A stretch of DNA of 64,000 nt, from positions 124,001-188,000 of the forward strand of contig CAVVCU010000005.1 in NCBI GenBank assembly GCA_963746825.1. The letters run 5' to 3'. Positions 23,489 through 33,931 of this stretch are shown piece by piece. The position numbers and the translations under genes were made by a program. The notes below the pieces were generated by a model. That model saw only the letters and a list, made by a program, of their open reading frames with translations. It searched no databases and was not told the origin of the DNA. This stretch comes from JACVRW01 sp963746825. Lineage in GTDB: Bacteria > Actinomycetota > Thermoleophilia > Solirubrobacterales > Thermoleophilaceae. Every line of letters starts with the position of its first letter. Positions within the stretch are counted from its first letter, which is position 1.

Positions 23489-24936
23489 GGGTACCACCAC
23501 TCCTTGGGGGCGATCTTGGTCTCGATGTGCACGTGCTTGGTCTCCTGGAAGGCCTCCAGGCCCTCCTGGCCCAGCTCGCGCCCCATGCCCGACTGCTTGA
23601 AGCCGCCAAACGGCCCGGCGTCGTTGTCGGTGAGGGGGTCGTTGATCCAGACCGTGCCTGCGCGGATCTCACGCAGGCAGCGCACGGCCGTCTCGAGGTC
23701 GCGCGTGTAGACGTTCGCGCCGAGCCCGAAGCGAGTGGAGTTGGCCAGCTCGATCGCCTCGTCGAGCGAGCCCACCGGCACGATCGGCGCCACGGGCCCG
23801 AACGTCTCCTCGCTGAGGAGATCGGTCTCGGCGGGCGCTCCGGTGACCACCGCGGGCGCGAAGAAGTGTCCGCGCTCCTGGCCTGCACGGTCGCCGCCGA
23901 CCAGCACCTCGGCGCCGGCCGCCACGGCGGCCTCGAGCTGGGCCTCGACCTTGGCCCGCTGAGGGGCGGAGACCATCGGCCCGACGTCGGTGCTCTCGTC
24001 GAAGGGATCGCCGACGCGCAGCTCTCGGGCCTGGGCGACGAACGCCTCCACGAAGTCGTCGTAGATCTCACTCTGCACGTAGAAGCGCTCGGCCGAGGTG
24101 CACACCTGCCCCGCATTGAGGTAGGCCGCCCAGGCGCCGCCCTTGGCCGCCACCGCCACGTCGGCGCCGACGTCGGCGCACACGATGAAGGGGTCCTTGC
24201 CACCCATCTCCAGGTTCATGCGCGCCACGCGCTGCGCGCACGTGACCGCCACCTTCTTGCCGGTGGCCACCGACCCGGTGAAGGCCACGCCGTCGATGCG
24301 CTCGTCCTCGACGATGGCGGCGCCCACGTCGCCCGCCCCGGCCACGAGGTTGACCACTCCCGGGCCCAGGTCGGCGAAGCACTCGGCGAGCATCAGGGTG
24401 GAGATCGGCGTGACCTCCGATGGCTTGGCCACGACGGTGTTGCCCGCCGCCAGCGCGGGGGCGAGCTTCCAGGACAGGAGCAGCAGCGGGTAGTTCCACG
24501 GCACGATGGCGCCCCACACACCGGTTGGCTCCTTGGTGACCAGGGCGAGCTGGGTGGCCTCGATCGAGGGGATCACGCGGCCCGCGAAGTTGCGTCCCAT
24601 CTCCGCGTAGTAGTCGAAGGCGGCCGCGGTCCAGCCCACCTCGTCGCGGTTCTCGATCAGCGGCTTGCCGCCCTCACTCGTGAGCGCGGTCGCGAGCTCC
24701 TCGGTCATCGCGCGCATTCGGGTGGCCGCCTCGTGGAGCATCTCGGCACGCTCCACCGCCGGGGTGGCCGCCCACCCACGAGCGGCCTCGCGTGCGCCGG
24801 CGATGGCGGCGTCGACCTGCTCGGGCGAAGCTCCCCGGAGGTCGCTCACGGTTTCCTCGGTAGCCGGGTTCTCCACGGCGAGCTCGGCACCCTCGCCCGC
24901 CACCTGCTCGCCGCGGATGAGCAGTCTGGTCTCCAC
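23443..24936 (-). CDS. aldehyde dehydrogenase family protein
   Basis: A 497-residue NAD(P)+-dependent aldehyde dehydrogenase. Key features are GVWGAIVPWNYPLLLLSWKL, the cofactor segment GNTVVAKPSEVTP, the catalytic Glu in LEMGGKDPFIV, the catalytic Cys in NAGQVCTSAERF and the terminal FGGFKQSGMGRELG. It looks closest to betaine aldehyde or succinate semialdehyde dehydrogenases, but the substrate is not deducible. GTG 24936 begins eight bases after the rpsT stop on the same strand, so it may be read through from the ribosomal protein promoter. The much longer upstream extension of this frame (to 26001) is a shadow of murJ and rpsT. Confidence 0.92.
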   Translation of the reverse strand: METRLLIRGEQVAGEGAELAVENPATEETVSDLRGASPEQVDAAIAGAREAARGWAATPAVERAEMLHEAATRMRAMTEELATALTSEGGKPLIENRDEVGWTAAAFDYYAEMGRNFAGRVIPSIEATQLALVTKEPTGVWGAIVPWNYPLLLLSWKLAPALAAGNTVVAKPSEVTPISTLMLAECFADLGPGVVNLVAGAGDVGAAIVEDERIDGVAFTGSVATGKKVAVTCAQRVARMNLEMGGKDPFIVCADVGADVAVAAKGGAWAAYLNAGQVCTSAERFYVQSEIYDDFVEAFVAQARELRVGDPFDESTDVGPMVSAPQRAKVEAQLEAAVAAGAEVLVGGDRAGQERGHFFAPAVVTGAPAETDLLSEETFGPVAPIVPVGSLDEAIELANSTRFGLGANVYTRDLETAVRCLREIRAGTVWINDPLTDNDAGPFGGFKQSGMGRELGQEGLEAFQETKHVHIETKIAPKEWWYPYAPGDDAPPSGAGA

Positions 24937-24944
24937 CGTGGCCT

Positions 24945-25208
24945 CTAGGAGGCGCGCGAGCGGATGCGCGACGCGCGGGCCTTCTTGCGGGACCCGTTGT
25001 TGCGGTGCAGCGCGCCTGTCTTCACGGCCTTGTCGATGCGCGACACGAGGCCGCGGTGCTCCTCCTCGATACGGGAAGAGTCGCCTTCGCCGACGGCATT
25101 CTCGAGCCGGCGGAACCAGGTCTTGACCTGCGACGTACGGCGGCGGTTCTCCAACCGCTCGCGCTCCGCCCGGTCGATCCGCTTTTCTTGTGAAGGAATG
25201 TTGGCCAT
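24945..25208 (-). CDS. rpsT: 30S ribosomal protein S20
   Basis: An 87-residue basic, helical protein that binds 16S rRNA. It begins MANIPSQEKRIDRAERERLE and keeps the VKTGALHRNNGSRKKARASR C-terminal RNA-binding stretch. Its location opposite and downstream of holA, with murJ divergent, is typical for Actinomycetota. ATG at 25208 follows a leader of roughly 40 bases. An aldehyde dehydrogenase gene follows closely downstream. Confidence 0.95.
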   Translation of the reverse strand: MANIPSQEKRIDRAERERLENRRRTSQVKTWFRRLENAVGEGDSSRIEEEHRGLVSRIDKAVKTGALHRNNGSRKKARASRIRSRAS

Positions 25209-25253
25209 ATACGCACCGACGCCGCGCCTGAATCGCCGACGCGGCGGAGGCCC

Positions 25254-25259
25254 AGTGTA
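25254..25259 (-). promoter_or_regulatory. -10 element before rpsT
   Basis: On the minus strand TACACT lies 45 bases before the rpsT ATG, giving a leader of about 40 GC-rich bases. It is close to the divergent murJ start at 25264. Confidence 0.45.
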
Positions 25260-25263
25260 GCGC

Positions 25264-26886
25264 GTGACCACCGACGTTCCCGGGGCGGACGCGCCCGCGG
25301 CCGACCGGCACGGCCACGCCCGCCGGCTCGCCCGCAACACCGCCTTCTTCTCCTTCGCCACCGGCCTTTCGCGGGTCCTCGGCCTGGCCCGAGAGGTGGT
25401 GGCGGCGAGCCTGTTCGGCGTCAGCGGGGCGATGTCGGCCTTCACGATCGCCTTCCAGATGCCCAACCTCGTGCGGGCGCTGTTCGCCGACGCGGCGCTC
25501 CAGGGCGCCTTCGTGCCGGTGTTCACCGAGCTGCTCGAGAAGGGCGAGCGCCGGGAGGCGTTCCGGGTCGCCTCGAGCCTGTTCTTCCTGATCCTGCTGG
25601 CCACCAGCGCCCTCACCGCGCTCTTCGTGCTCTTCGCCGAGCCGCTGATGACCGTGTTCGCGCCGGGCTTCGACGACAACCCCGCGCTGCAGGACCTCAC
25701 CGTCAGCCTGGCACGGCTGATGTTCCCGATCCTCGTGCTGCTCGCGCTCTCGGGGGTTGTGGTCGGGATGCTCAACTCCTTCGACCACTTCAGCCTGCCC
25801 GCGCTCGCACCGGTGGCGTGGAACGTGGTGATCATCGGCGCGATGCTGATCCTCGTCCCCGTGCTCTCGGAGGACGACGAGATCTACGCATACGCGATCG
25901 GGATCCTGGTGGGAACGGTCGTCCAGTTCCTGCTGCCCCTGCCCGCGCTGCGCGGCCGCGGCGGGACATATTCCGTGAGCTTCGACTGGCGCAACGAGCA
26001 CGTCCGGCGCGTCTTCAAGCTGATGTTGCCGGTGACCCTCGCGCTCGGCCTGATCAACCTGAGCCTGGTGATCAACCTCCGCTTCGGCACCCTCGTGTCA
26101 GACCAGGCGCCGGCGGCGATCGACAAGGCGTTTCGCATCTACCAGCTTCCGCAGGGCCTGTTCAGCATCTCCATAGCGACAATTCTCTTTCCCACGCTCG
26201 CTCGCTTTGCCGCGCGCGGCGCGCGTGACGACCTGCGGCGCACCATGGGCAACGGAGTGCGGCAGATCTGCCTGCTGCTCATCCCCAGCGCGGTACTCAT
26301 GGCCGTGCTGGCCGAGCCCATCACCCAGCTCATCTACCAGCGCGGAGAGTTCGGCCCCCGGGCGACCGAGCTCACCTCGACCGCGCTCGTGTGGTGGTCG
26401 ATCTCGCTGCCCTTCCAGGGGGTGAGCCTGCTCTTCTCTCGCACCTTCTTCAGCCTTCAGCAGCCCTGGGCCACCACCGCGCTGAGCGGCGTCAACCTGC
26501 TGGTGAACGCCGCGTTGGCGGCGGCGCTCTACGAGCCCTTCGGCATCGCCGGCATCGTGGTCGGGACCGTGGCGGGCACGGTGGTCATGTGCGTGGCTCA
26601 GGGCTGGCTGCTGCGCGGCCAGCTCGGCGGGGTGGAGGGGGCGCGCACGTTCGCGGTGGGGTTGCGGATGCTGGTGGCCGCCACGCTGCTGGGCGCGGTG
26701 TCCTACGGCGTCTGGCGCGGGATCGACGAGCTCCTCGGCCGCGAGTTTCTGGCCCAGGCCCTGGCCGTGCTGAGCGCAATCGCCGCCGGAATCGTTGTCT
26801 ACGGCGCCGCGGTGTGGGCGCTGCGGATACCGGAAGCACGCCAGATACGCGATTTGCTCGTTAGCCGCAGGCGCCCGGGCGGGTAA
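25264..26886 (+). CDS. murJ: lipid II flippase MurJ
   Basis: A 540-residue membrane protein with about 14 helices that flips the peptidoglycan precursor lipid II to the outer face of the membrane. The N-terminal FFSFATGLSRVLGLAREVVA and LVRALFADAALQGAFVPVF are signature MurJ/MviN segments. The family Arg and Asp residues in helices 1-2 and 7-8 are kept. GTG 25264 is used. There is no long C-terminal pseudokinase of the mycobacterial type. It is divergent from rpsT and followed ten bases later by a ferritin-like gene. Confidence 0.94.
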   Translation: MTTDVPGADAPAADRHGHARRLARNTAFFSFATGLSRVLGLAREVVAASLFGVSGAMSAFTIAFQMPNLVRALFADAALQGAFVPVFTELLEKGERREAFRVASSLFFLILLATSALTALFVLFAEPLMTVFAPGFDDNPALQDLTVSLARLMFPILVLLALSGVVVGMLNSFDHFSLPALAPVAWNVVIIGAMLILVPVLSEDDEIYAYAIGILVGTVVQFLLPLPALRGRGGTYSVSFDWRNEHVRRVFKLMLPVTLALGLINLSLVINLRFGTLVSDQAPAAIDKAFRIYQLPQGLFSISIATILFPTLARFAARGARDDLRRTMGNGVRQICLLLIPSAVLMAVLAEPITQLIYQRGEFGPRATELTSTALVWWSISLPFQGVSLLFSRTFFSLQQPWATTALSGVNLLVNAALAAALYEPFGIAGIVVGTVAGTVVMCVAQGWLLRGQLGGVEGARTFAVGLRMLVAATLLGAVSYGVWRGIDELLGREFLAQALAVLSAIAAGIVVYGAAVWALRIPEARQIRDLLVSRRRPGG

Positions 26887-26896
26887 GGGAGCGCTC

Positions 26897-27343
26897 ATGT
26901 CCCCCGACGAGAAGATGGATGTCGATGCCCAGATCGAGGCGCTCAACGAAGCGCTGCGCCTCCAGCACCGCTCGGTTCTCATGTACTCGATCACCGCCGG
27001 GAGCGTGATCGGGCTCGAGTACCAGGCCCACGCGGACAAGATGAACGAGCATGCGATCTCGGAGCTCGAGGACGCCACGCGCCTGGCCGAGAAGGTCACC
27101 GCCCTCGGCGGACAGCCCACCACCGACGTGGGCGAGTTCGAGTTCACCCCCGACCCCGCCCAGGCCATCGACCGGCTGATCGACTGCGAGTCCGAGGCGC
27201 TCGAAGCGCTTCAGGCCGCCATCGAGCCGACCGGGCGGGAGGCTGCCTCCGAGGCCGTCGAGCACCGCCTCGAGCACATGATCATGCGGAAGCAGGAGCA
27301 GGTCGACTACCTGCTGCGCGCCCGGCGCCGGCCGGAGGGCTAG
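26897..27343 (+). CDS. ferritin-like domain protein
   Basis: A 148-residue, four-helix protein with the features of a bacterioferritin/rubrerythrin-type fold: EALRLQHRSVLMYSITAGSV in helix 1, then HADKMNEHAISELEDATRLA in helix 2, a linker with LGGQPTTDVGEF (usual in bacterioferritin) and a last helix with EHMIMRKQEQVDYL. The iron ligands look partly conserved (Glu and His at the expected spacing). Iron binding or storage is plausible but unproven. ATG 26897 follows an AAGGGAG Shine-Dalgarno. It overlaps the convergent NTF2-like gene by four bases. Confidence 0.75.
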   Translation: MSPDEKMDVDAQIEALNEALRLQHRSVLMYSITAGSVIGLEYQAHADKMNEHAISELEDATRLAEKVTALGGQPTTDVGEFEFTPDPAQAIDRLIDCESEALEALQAAIEPTGREAASEAVEHRLEHMIMRKQEQVDYLLRARRRPEG

Positions 27344-27738
27344 CCGCTGTCCCTCATCGCCGCGATGGCCGCGCCCGCCGACGGATAGACCCGCCCGTAG
27401 ACGATCTTCCCGTCGCGCAGGCGCCAGATCCAGCCGGTCGAGCCGGCGACCAGGCGGCCGGGAGCGACCGCGCTGATCTTGCCGGTCACGAGCACCGCGT
27501 CGCCGACCTGGCGGAACTTCCTGGGGGTCACCGTGATCTGGTCCCACACGGTGCCCACGTCGCGAAAGTAATCGCGGATCCCGTCGTGCCCGCTGTAGGC
27601 CTCACTGCGACCCGCGTAGTCCGCCGTCATCGGGCTGAAGACGACGTCGTCGGCGGCGTGCGCGAGCACGGTCTCGACGTCACGCCGCGCGAACGCCGCG
27701 AACACCTCACGAAGGATCTCGATGTCACTCGGATCCAT
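27340..27738 (-). CDS. nuclear transport factor 2-like (SnoaL-type) protein
   Basis: A 132-residue single-domain protein of the NTF2 superfamily. Diagnostic parts are EVFAAFARRDVETVLAHAAD, a central YSGHDGIRDYFRDVGTVWDQ and the strand pair VLVTGKISAVAPG / GWIWRLRDGKIVYGRVY. Such folds act as small-molecule enzymes or binding proteins; no specific substrate is evident. I use ATG 27738; an ATG two codons upstream is equally possible. It is divergent from lepA with only about 19 bases between the starts. Confidence 0.78.
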   Translation of the reverse strand: MDPSDIEILREVFAAFARRDVETVLAHAADDVVFSPMTADYAGRSEAYSGHDGIRDYFRDVGTVWDQITVTPRKFRQVGDAVLVTGKISAVAPGRLVAGSTGWIWRLRDGKIVYGRVYPSAGAAIAAMRDSG

Positions 27739-27757
27739 CGGCATACTCGTAGGACCC

Positions 27758-29580
27758 ATGGCAGCGCCGGCCGGCAACATCCGCAACTTCTCGATCATCG
27801 CCCACATCGACCACGGGAAGTCGACGCTGGCAGATCGCATCCTCGAGATCACCGGGGCCGTCGATCCTCGCGACCACCGCCCCCAGATGCTCGACACCAT
27901 GGATCTCGAGCGCGAGCGCGGCATCACGATCAAGGCCCAGGCCGTGCGCGTGGAGTACACCGCCAACGACGGCAAGCTCTATCGCCTTCATCTGATCGAC
28001 ACCCCCGGTCACGTCGATTTCACCTACGAGGTCTCCCGCTCGCTCGCCGCATGTGACGGCGCCCTGCTCGTGGTCGATGCTTCACAGGGCGTGGAGGCTC
28101 AGACCGTGGCCAACACCTACCTGGCCGTCGACTCCGGTCTCGAGCTGATCCCCGCCATGAACAAGATCGACCTGCCGGGCGCCGAGCCCGAGCGGGTGGC
28201 CGGGGAAATCGGCGAATTGCTGGGTGACGATCCCGACGCAGTGATCCGCATCTCGGCCAAGACCGGCGAGGGCGTGACCGACCTGCTCGAGGCCCTGGTC
28301 GAGCGCGTGCCGCCCCCGAGGGTGATCCCGACGCCCCCGCGCGGGCGCTGATCTTCGACTCCGAGTTCGACCAGTACCGCGGCGTGGTGGCCTACATCCG
28401 GGTGGTCGACGGGCGCCTGCGCAAGGGCGACGCGATCCGCGCCATGCAGACCGGCACCCAGGCCGAGATCGACGAGATCGGCTTCTTCGGGCCGGCGATG
28501 TCGCCGGTCGAGGTGCTCAACGCCGGCGAGGTCGGCTACCTGATCACAGGCATCAAGGACGTCTCGCTGCTGCGGGTCGGTGACACGCTCACCACCGAGA
28601 AGGGGGCGGCGAGCGAGCCCCTCCCCGGCTACCGCGAGATCAAGCCGATGGTCTTCTGCGGGCTCTTCCCGGTGGAGACCAACCAGTTCCCCGACCTGCG
28701 CGACGCGCTCGAGAAGCTGGTGCTCAACGACGGCGCGCTCACCTGGGAGCCCGAGACCAGCGAGGCGCTCGGCTTCGGCTTTCGCTGTGGCTTCCTGGGC
28801 CTGCTGCACATGGACATCGTGCGCGAGCGCCTCGAGCGCGAGTACGACCTGGAGCTGCTGGCCACCGCGCCCAACGTCGAGTACGACGTTCACCTCACCG
28901 ACGGCAGCGAGGCCGTGGTCCACTCGCCGTCGGACATGCCCGACCGGGGGCTGATCGAGTCGATCCAGGAGCCCTACATCCGGGCCACGATCCTCACCCC
29001 CAAGGAGCAGGTGGGAGCGGTGATGGAGCTCTGCCAGGAGCGGCGCGGCACCCACGTCGACATGACCTTCCTCAGCCCCTACCGGGTGCAACTGCAGTAC
29101 GACCTCCCGCTGGCCGAGATCGTGCTCGACTTCTTCGATCAGCTCAAGTCGCGCACGCGCGGGTATGCCTCGCTCGACTACGAGTTCCTGGGCATGCGCG
29201 AGGGCGATCTGGTCAAGCTCGACATCCTGCTCGCCGGCGACAACGTCGACGCGCTGTCGATGGTGGTCCACCGCGACAAGGCCTACGCGGCCGGCCGCGG
29301 CCTGACCGAGCGCCTGCGCAAGCAGATCCCGCGCCAGCAGTTCGAGGTCGCGATCCAGGCGGCGATCGGCTCGAAGATCATCGCCCGCGAATCGGTCAAG
29401 CCTATGCGCAAGGACGTGATCGCCAAGTGTTACGGCGGCGACATCAGCCGCAAGCGCAAGTTGCTCGAGAAGCAGAAGGAGGGCAAGAAGCGCATGAAGC
29501 AGGTGGGTCGCATCGAGGTCCCACAGGAGGCCTTCCTTGCCGTACTTGAGCTGTCGGGCGAGGACAACGGCAAGAAGTAG
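27758..29580 (+). CDS. lepA: elongation factor 4 (LepA), with one frameshift
   Basis: A translational GTPase of about 607 residues that binds the ribosome. The first part has AHIDHGKSTLADR (G1), RERGITIKAQAV (G2), DTPGHVDFTYEVSRSLAACD (G3) and NKID (G4). The second part holds domains II-V and the LepA-specific C-terminus (KRKLLEKQKEGKKRMKQVG). The frame breaks in the C-run at 28313-28317. Restoring one C gives the expected VPPPEGDPDAPARALIFDS linker. Without it the protein stops at 28351. The break is probably a sequence error because both halves are fully conserved. Confidence 0.93.
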
Positions 29581-29746
29581 GCCCGGCGCCTTGGTCCAAG
29601 CCTCATTCGCGCGATGGCGGCCGCCTCGACGGCGGCCCAGGCGGCCCCGCCCGGCTCCCCCGCCGCGCCCCTGCCGACGTTCTTTGTCGCCGATCCGGCG
29701 GGCGGCGGCGCGCTCTTCGCCACCCACCCGAGCGGGGCACGCTGGC

Positions 29747-30519
29747 GTGGAGCTGATCCAGGCCGGTCGGCGCATCGCCCGGCTGCGCGTTGCCGGGCGC
29801 TGTGACGGCTCCACGAAGCTCAGCCGGGCGCTCTGATCCTGCTCGTCCACTCCGGCATCTGCGACGCCCGCATGTGGGACGGCTTCGACCTGCCGGGCGC
29901 CACCGCCTACGAGATGCGGGGCTTCGGCAACACCCCCCTGCCGCCCGCGGGCGAGTTCTCCCACGCCGAGGACCTCGAGGCCGCCCTGGGCGGGGGCCCG
30001 GCCGCACTGGTGGGGAGCTCGTTCGGCGGTCTCGTCTGCCTCGAGCTGGCCGCGCGGCGCCCGGAGCTGGTGACCGACCTCGTGCTGCTCGGCGCACCGA
30101 TTTCCGACCACGACTGGTCGGAGGAGATGAAGCGCTACGACGAGCAGGAGGGAGCGCTGCTCGAACAGGGCGAATGGCGCGCGGCCGCGGAGCTGAACGC
30201 CGACTTCTGGCTGTCGGAGGCCGCCGGTCCCGAGCTTCGCGGGCGGGTGATCGAGATGCAGGAGCGCGCCTTCGAGCTGCAGAGCGAATCCGAGGCCGAG
30301 GAGGGCGAGCCGGATCCGATCGATCTCGGTTCGGTACGGGCCCGCACCCTGGTCGTCGTGGGGGAGCTCGACAAGGCGGATTTCCACGCCATCGGCGAGC
30401 GCCTGGAGCGCGAGATCGACGGCGCCCGGGGCGCCCGCGTCGAGCGCGCCGGCCACCTGGCGTCGCTCGAGAATCCCGGCGTCACGGCGGGGCTGGTGCG
30501 CGACTTCCTGCGCCGGTAG
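29747..30519 (+). CDS. alpha/beta hydrolase (5' end probably frameshifted)
   Basis: The body from 29833 to 30519 is a clear alpha/beta hydrolase: LILLVHSGICDARMWDGF, a Ser nucleophile in VGSSFGGLVCLELA, an acid in VVVGELDKADF and the His in ERAGHLASLENPG. In-frame canonical starts before ATG 29872 are absent, yet ATG 29872 would cut off the oxyanion strand. A GTG at 29747 in another frame gives a fitting N-terminus (VELIQAGRRIARLRVAGR), so one base was probably lost near 29810-29832. Substrate unknown. The 166 bases between lepA and this gene hold nothing I can identify. Confidence 0.7.
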
Positions 30520-30635
30520 CATCTCGGCCGACGCCTCTGCTCAAGCATCGTCACCCAATCCGCTTGCAGCATCCGGCCGACGGCTCGGCGCGCTGATCCG
30601 CGCACGTTTCACCTGAGCCGAAAGGAAGTACCGAA

Positions 30636-31391
30636 GTGCACACGCAGATCGCCGACGACTGGTTCGTCGGCTTCAACACCGGACTGAAGGCGAAGTTCTG
30701 GCGCGCGGCCTCCGAGCCGTGGGCCGACGATGACGCGCAGGCCATCGCCGCGCTGCTCGACCTCTCCGCCCGCTCGCGGGTGCTCGACGCCCCGTGCGGC
30801 GCCGGGCGCATCGCGGTGAGGTTGGCCGAGCGCGGCCTCGACGTCACGGGCATCGACATCTCCGAGGAGGAGGTGAGAGAGGGCCGGCGCGTGGCCGCCG
30901 CGCGAGGCATCCGAGCCCGCTTCGAGCACGGCGACCTGCGTGCTCTGCCCGAGGGCGGCTTCGACGCCGTGGTGTGCTGGGGCAACAGCTTCGGCTACCT
31001 GCCTCACGAGGGCACCGTCGAGCACCTCGCGTCGACGCACCGGGCTCTGCGGGCCGGAGGCTCGTTTCTGCTCGAGAGCATGACGGTGGCCGAGTCGCTG
31101 CTGCCCGCTTTCCACGCGGAGATCGAGCACGAGGCGGGCGGGGTGACCATGGTCGCCCGCCACGTCTATGACGGACCGCGCAGCCGTCTGCTGGGCGACT
31201 TCACGTTCAGCGACCGCCAGGGCCGCACAGAGCGCGGGCCGGTGATTCACCACGTGTACACCGCGGCGGAGGTGGTCCGGCTGCTGGAGGGCGCCGGATT
31301 CCGGGTCGATCACGTGCTCGGCGACGCGGCGCGGCGCACCCCGTACGAACTGGGGGCCAAGCGCCTGGTTGCGCTCTGCAAGAGGATTTAG
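30636..31391 (+). CDS. class I SAM-dependent methyltransferase
   Basis: A 251-residue methyltransferase. Motif I is VLDAPCGAGRIAVRLAERG (about residues 49-67), followed by the acidic GIDISEEEV and the motif II-like GFDAVVCWGNSFGY. Together they form the Rossmann-type SAM site. The C-terminal part has the usual beta-hairpin (HHVYTAAEVVRLLEGAGF). The substrate is unknown. GTG 30636 has an AAGGAAG Shine-Dalgarno seven bases upstream. The 116-base gap before it contains two copies of CGGCCGACG (30526 and 30575) but no gene. Confidence 0.85.
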   Translation: MHTQIADDWFVGFNTGLKAKFWRAASEPWADDDAQAIAALLDLSARSRVLDAPCGAGRIAVRLAERGLDVTGIDISEEEVREGRRVAAARGIRARFEHGDLRALPEGGFDAVVCWGNSFGYLPHEGTVEHLASTHRALRAGGSFLLESMTVAESLLPAFHAEIEHEAGGVTMVARHVYDGPRSRLLGDFTFSDRQGRTERGPVIHHVYTAAEVVRLLEGAGFRVDHVLGDAARRTPYELGAKRLVALCKRI

Positions 31392-31412
31392 GTCGTCCTT
31401 AGGACGCGGTCG

Positions 31413-31418
31413 TAGCTT
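31413..31418 (+). promoter_or_regulatory. -10 element before the sigma factor gene
   Basis: TAGCTT is exactly 7 bases before GTG 31426, in a 34-base gap; this decides the start of the sigma factor gene. Confidence 0.5.
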
Positions 31419-31425
31419 GGCCTTC

Positions 31426-32288
<863 letters not shown>

Positions 32289-32292
<4 letters not shown>

Positions 32293-33467
32293 CCCTCGAC
32301 CGAGCGCCCGATCCCCACCAGGGCAACGAGCAGGCTGCACGTGGCCATGGCGGGCGCCAGAGCCAGCGCCGCCTCAACGCTCAGCGCGTCGACCAGGACG
32401 CCGGCCAGCCACACCCCGACGGCGCCGCCGAGCACGGCGCCGACCACCTGCCAGGCGAACGACTCCGTGACGGAGCCCTCGGCCGACAGCTCCTCGATCA
32501 CCGAGTACGCCGCCGCCGTGACGGGCGCGAGACCCAGGCCCGCCACCACCGCCAGCACCGCGAATACGGGCAGCGAGCCGGCGAGGGGAAGCGGCGCCAT
32601 TCCCAGCGCCAGCCCGCCGGCCAGGACGAGGTAGCGACGCCGAGGGGACAGGCGCCAGTCGCGAGCGCCGTACCAGAGGCCGCCCGCGAGCGACCCCGCG
32701 GCCCACAGGGCGAAGAGCCAGCCGGCGTCGCCACGGGAGCCCTCGCGCTCGGCGAAGGCCGGAATGCCGATCTCGAGCGCCCCGATCGACACGCCGGCCA
32801 ACGCGAGCGCCAGCACGAAGAGCCGCATACCCGGCGCCGCCAGGGCTCCCGCGATGGCTCGACCATCGCGGCGGGCCGGGGAGAAGCGCCGCGTCGCGCG
32901 GGCACCGGCAAAGGCGAGCGCACCCGCGCCCTGCATCACCACTCCGGTGATCACGGCCGCCGCGGGCGAGGCGGCGCCGGCGATCAGCACCACCAGCAGG
33001 GGGCCGGTGATGAAGAACAGCTCCAGCTGCAGGGCGTCGTAGGCGAACGCCGTGTCGAGGCGGTCGCGCCCGACCAGTCCCGGCCACAGTGTTCTCATCA
33101 CCGGAGACAGCGGGGGCGTGCTCGCCCCGCCGGCGGCAGCGAGCGCCGCCAGGGCCGCGATCCCCGCGCCGCCCAGTGCCGCCGCCACCAGTCCCAACTG
33201 GGTGGCGAGGCTCACGCAGGCCGTGGCAGCGAGCACCCGCGAGGGGCCGACCCGATCGACCGTACGGCCCAGCAGAGAAGCGGTGAGCCCCAGCGCGAGC
33301 CCCTCCGCGGCGGTCACGATCCCCACCTCGGCGTAGGAGAACCCCTCCGCCCTCAGCAGCAGGACCAGCGCCAGGATGCTCATGCCGTAGGGCAGCCGGC
33401 CGATCGCCCCGGCCACCAGCAGAGGCGGCACGCCCGGCGTCCGAATCAGGTCCAGGTAGCGGCGCAT
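32289..33467 (-). CDS. MFS transporter
   Basis: A 392-residue major facilitator protein with about 12 helices. After an Arg-rich start (MRRYLDLIRTPGVPP), helix 2-3 carries LLGRTVDRVGPSRVLAATA, the MFS motif A region. A helix 7-12 half starts near residue 205. The closest look is of actinobacterial exporters with an unassigned substrate. ATG at 33467 is 23 bases from the divergent dehydratase gene. It converges on the sigma factor gene with a four-base overlap. Confidence 0.85.
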
Positions 33468-33475
33468 TCTTTGCG

Positions 33476-33481
33476 TACACT
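33476..33481 (+). promoter_or_regulatory. -10 element before the HadA-like gene
   Basis: TACACT is 9 bases before GTG 33491 in the short divergent gap to the MFS gene. No -35 hexamer is obvious. Confidence 0.5.
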
Positions 33482-33490
33482 GCCGCAGCC

Positions 33491-33931
33491 GTGCCCGTGA
33501 AGACCGAAGCCGTCGGAAAGACCTACCCGCCCTACGAGTACGAGGTGGGCAAGGAGAAGATCCGCGAGTACGCCGCGGCGGTGGGGGAGGACAACCCGGT
33601 CTACTTCGACCGCGAGCGGGCTCGCGCGGCCGGCTTTCGCGACGTGCCCGCACCGCCCATGTTCGCCGTGGTCTACGCCATGGGCTCGGTCGGGCCGGGC
33701 ATGTTCGACCCCGACGTGGGCATCAACTTCTCCATGATGGTCCACGGCGGCCAGGAGTTCGTCTGGGGCGAGCCGGTGTGCGCCGGGGACACCATCTCCA
33801 CCACGACGACGGTCAAGGACATCTTCGACAAGGACGGCAAGGGGTTCTACGTGTTCGAGTCGGTGTCCGTGAACCAGGACGGCCAAGAGGTCGTGCGCGG
33901 CACGTGGACGAACATCGTCCGGGGGGTCTAG
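33491..33931 (+). CDS. MaoC-like dehydratase, N-terminal subunit type (HadA-like)
   Basis: A 146-residue hotdog-fold protein of the FAS1-like/HadA group. It shows YEVGKEKIREYAAAVGEDNP, the PPMFAVVYAM core and a C-terminal WTNIVRGV strand. Such subunits lack a complete catalytic dyad and pair with a HadB-type partner to dehydrate 3-hydroxyacyl-ACP or -CoA in fatty acid elongation. The partner gene follows without a single intervening base. GTG 33491 is used; a leaderless-type promoter precedes it. Confidence 0.88.
   Translation: MPVKTEAVGKTYPPYEYEVGKEKIREYAAAVGEDNPVYFDRERARAAGFRDVPAPPMFAVVYAMGSVGPGMFDPDVGINFSMMVHGGQEFVWGEPVCAGDTISTTTTVKDIFDKDGKGFYVFESVSVNQDGQEVVRGTWTNIVRGV

Noticed and set aside
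27739..27757. Symmetric TACTCGTA as a bidirectional promoter between lepA and the NTF2-like gene
   Set aside because: Spacing would suit both starts, but both hexamers end in G instead of T, so the match is too weak to claim.
28117..30522. 801-residue minus-strand reading frame opposite lepA and the hydrolase
   Set aside because: It is a GC-rich shadow frame of conserved plus-strand genes; its low-complexity His/Gly/Arg/Ala composition matches no protein family.
30526..30583. Two copies of CGGCCGACG as a regulatory or mobile repeat
   Set aside because: Only two short GC-rich copies 49 bases apart, which is expected by chance at this base composition.
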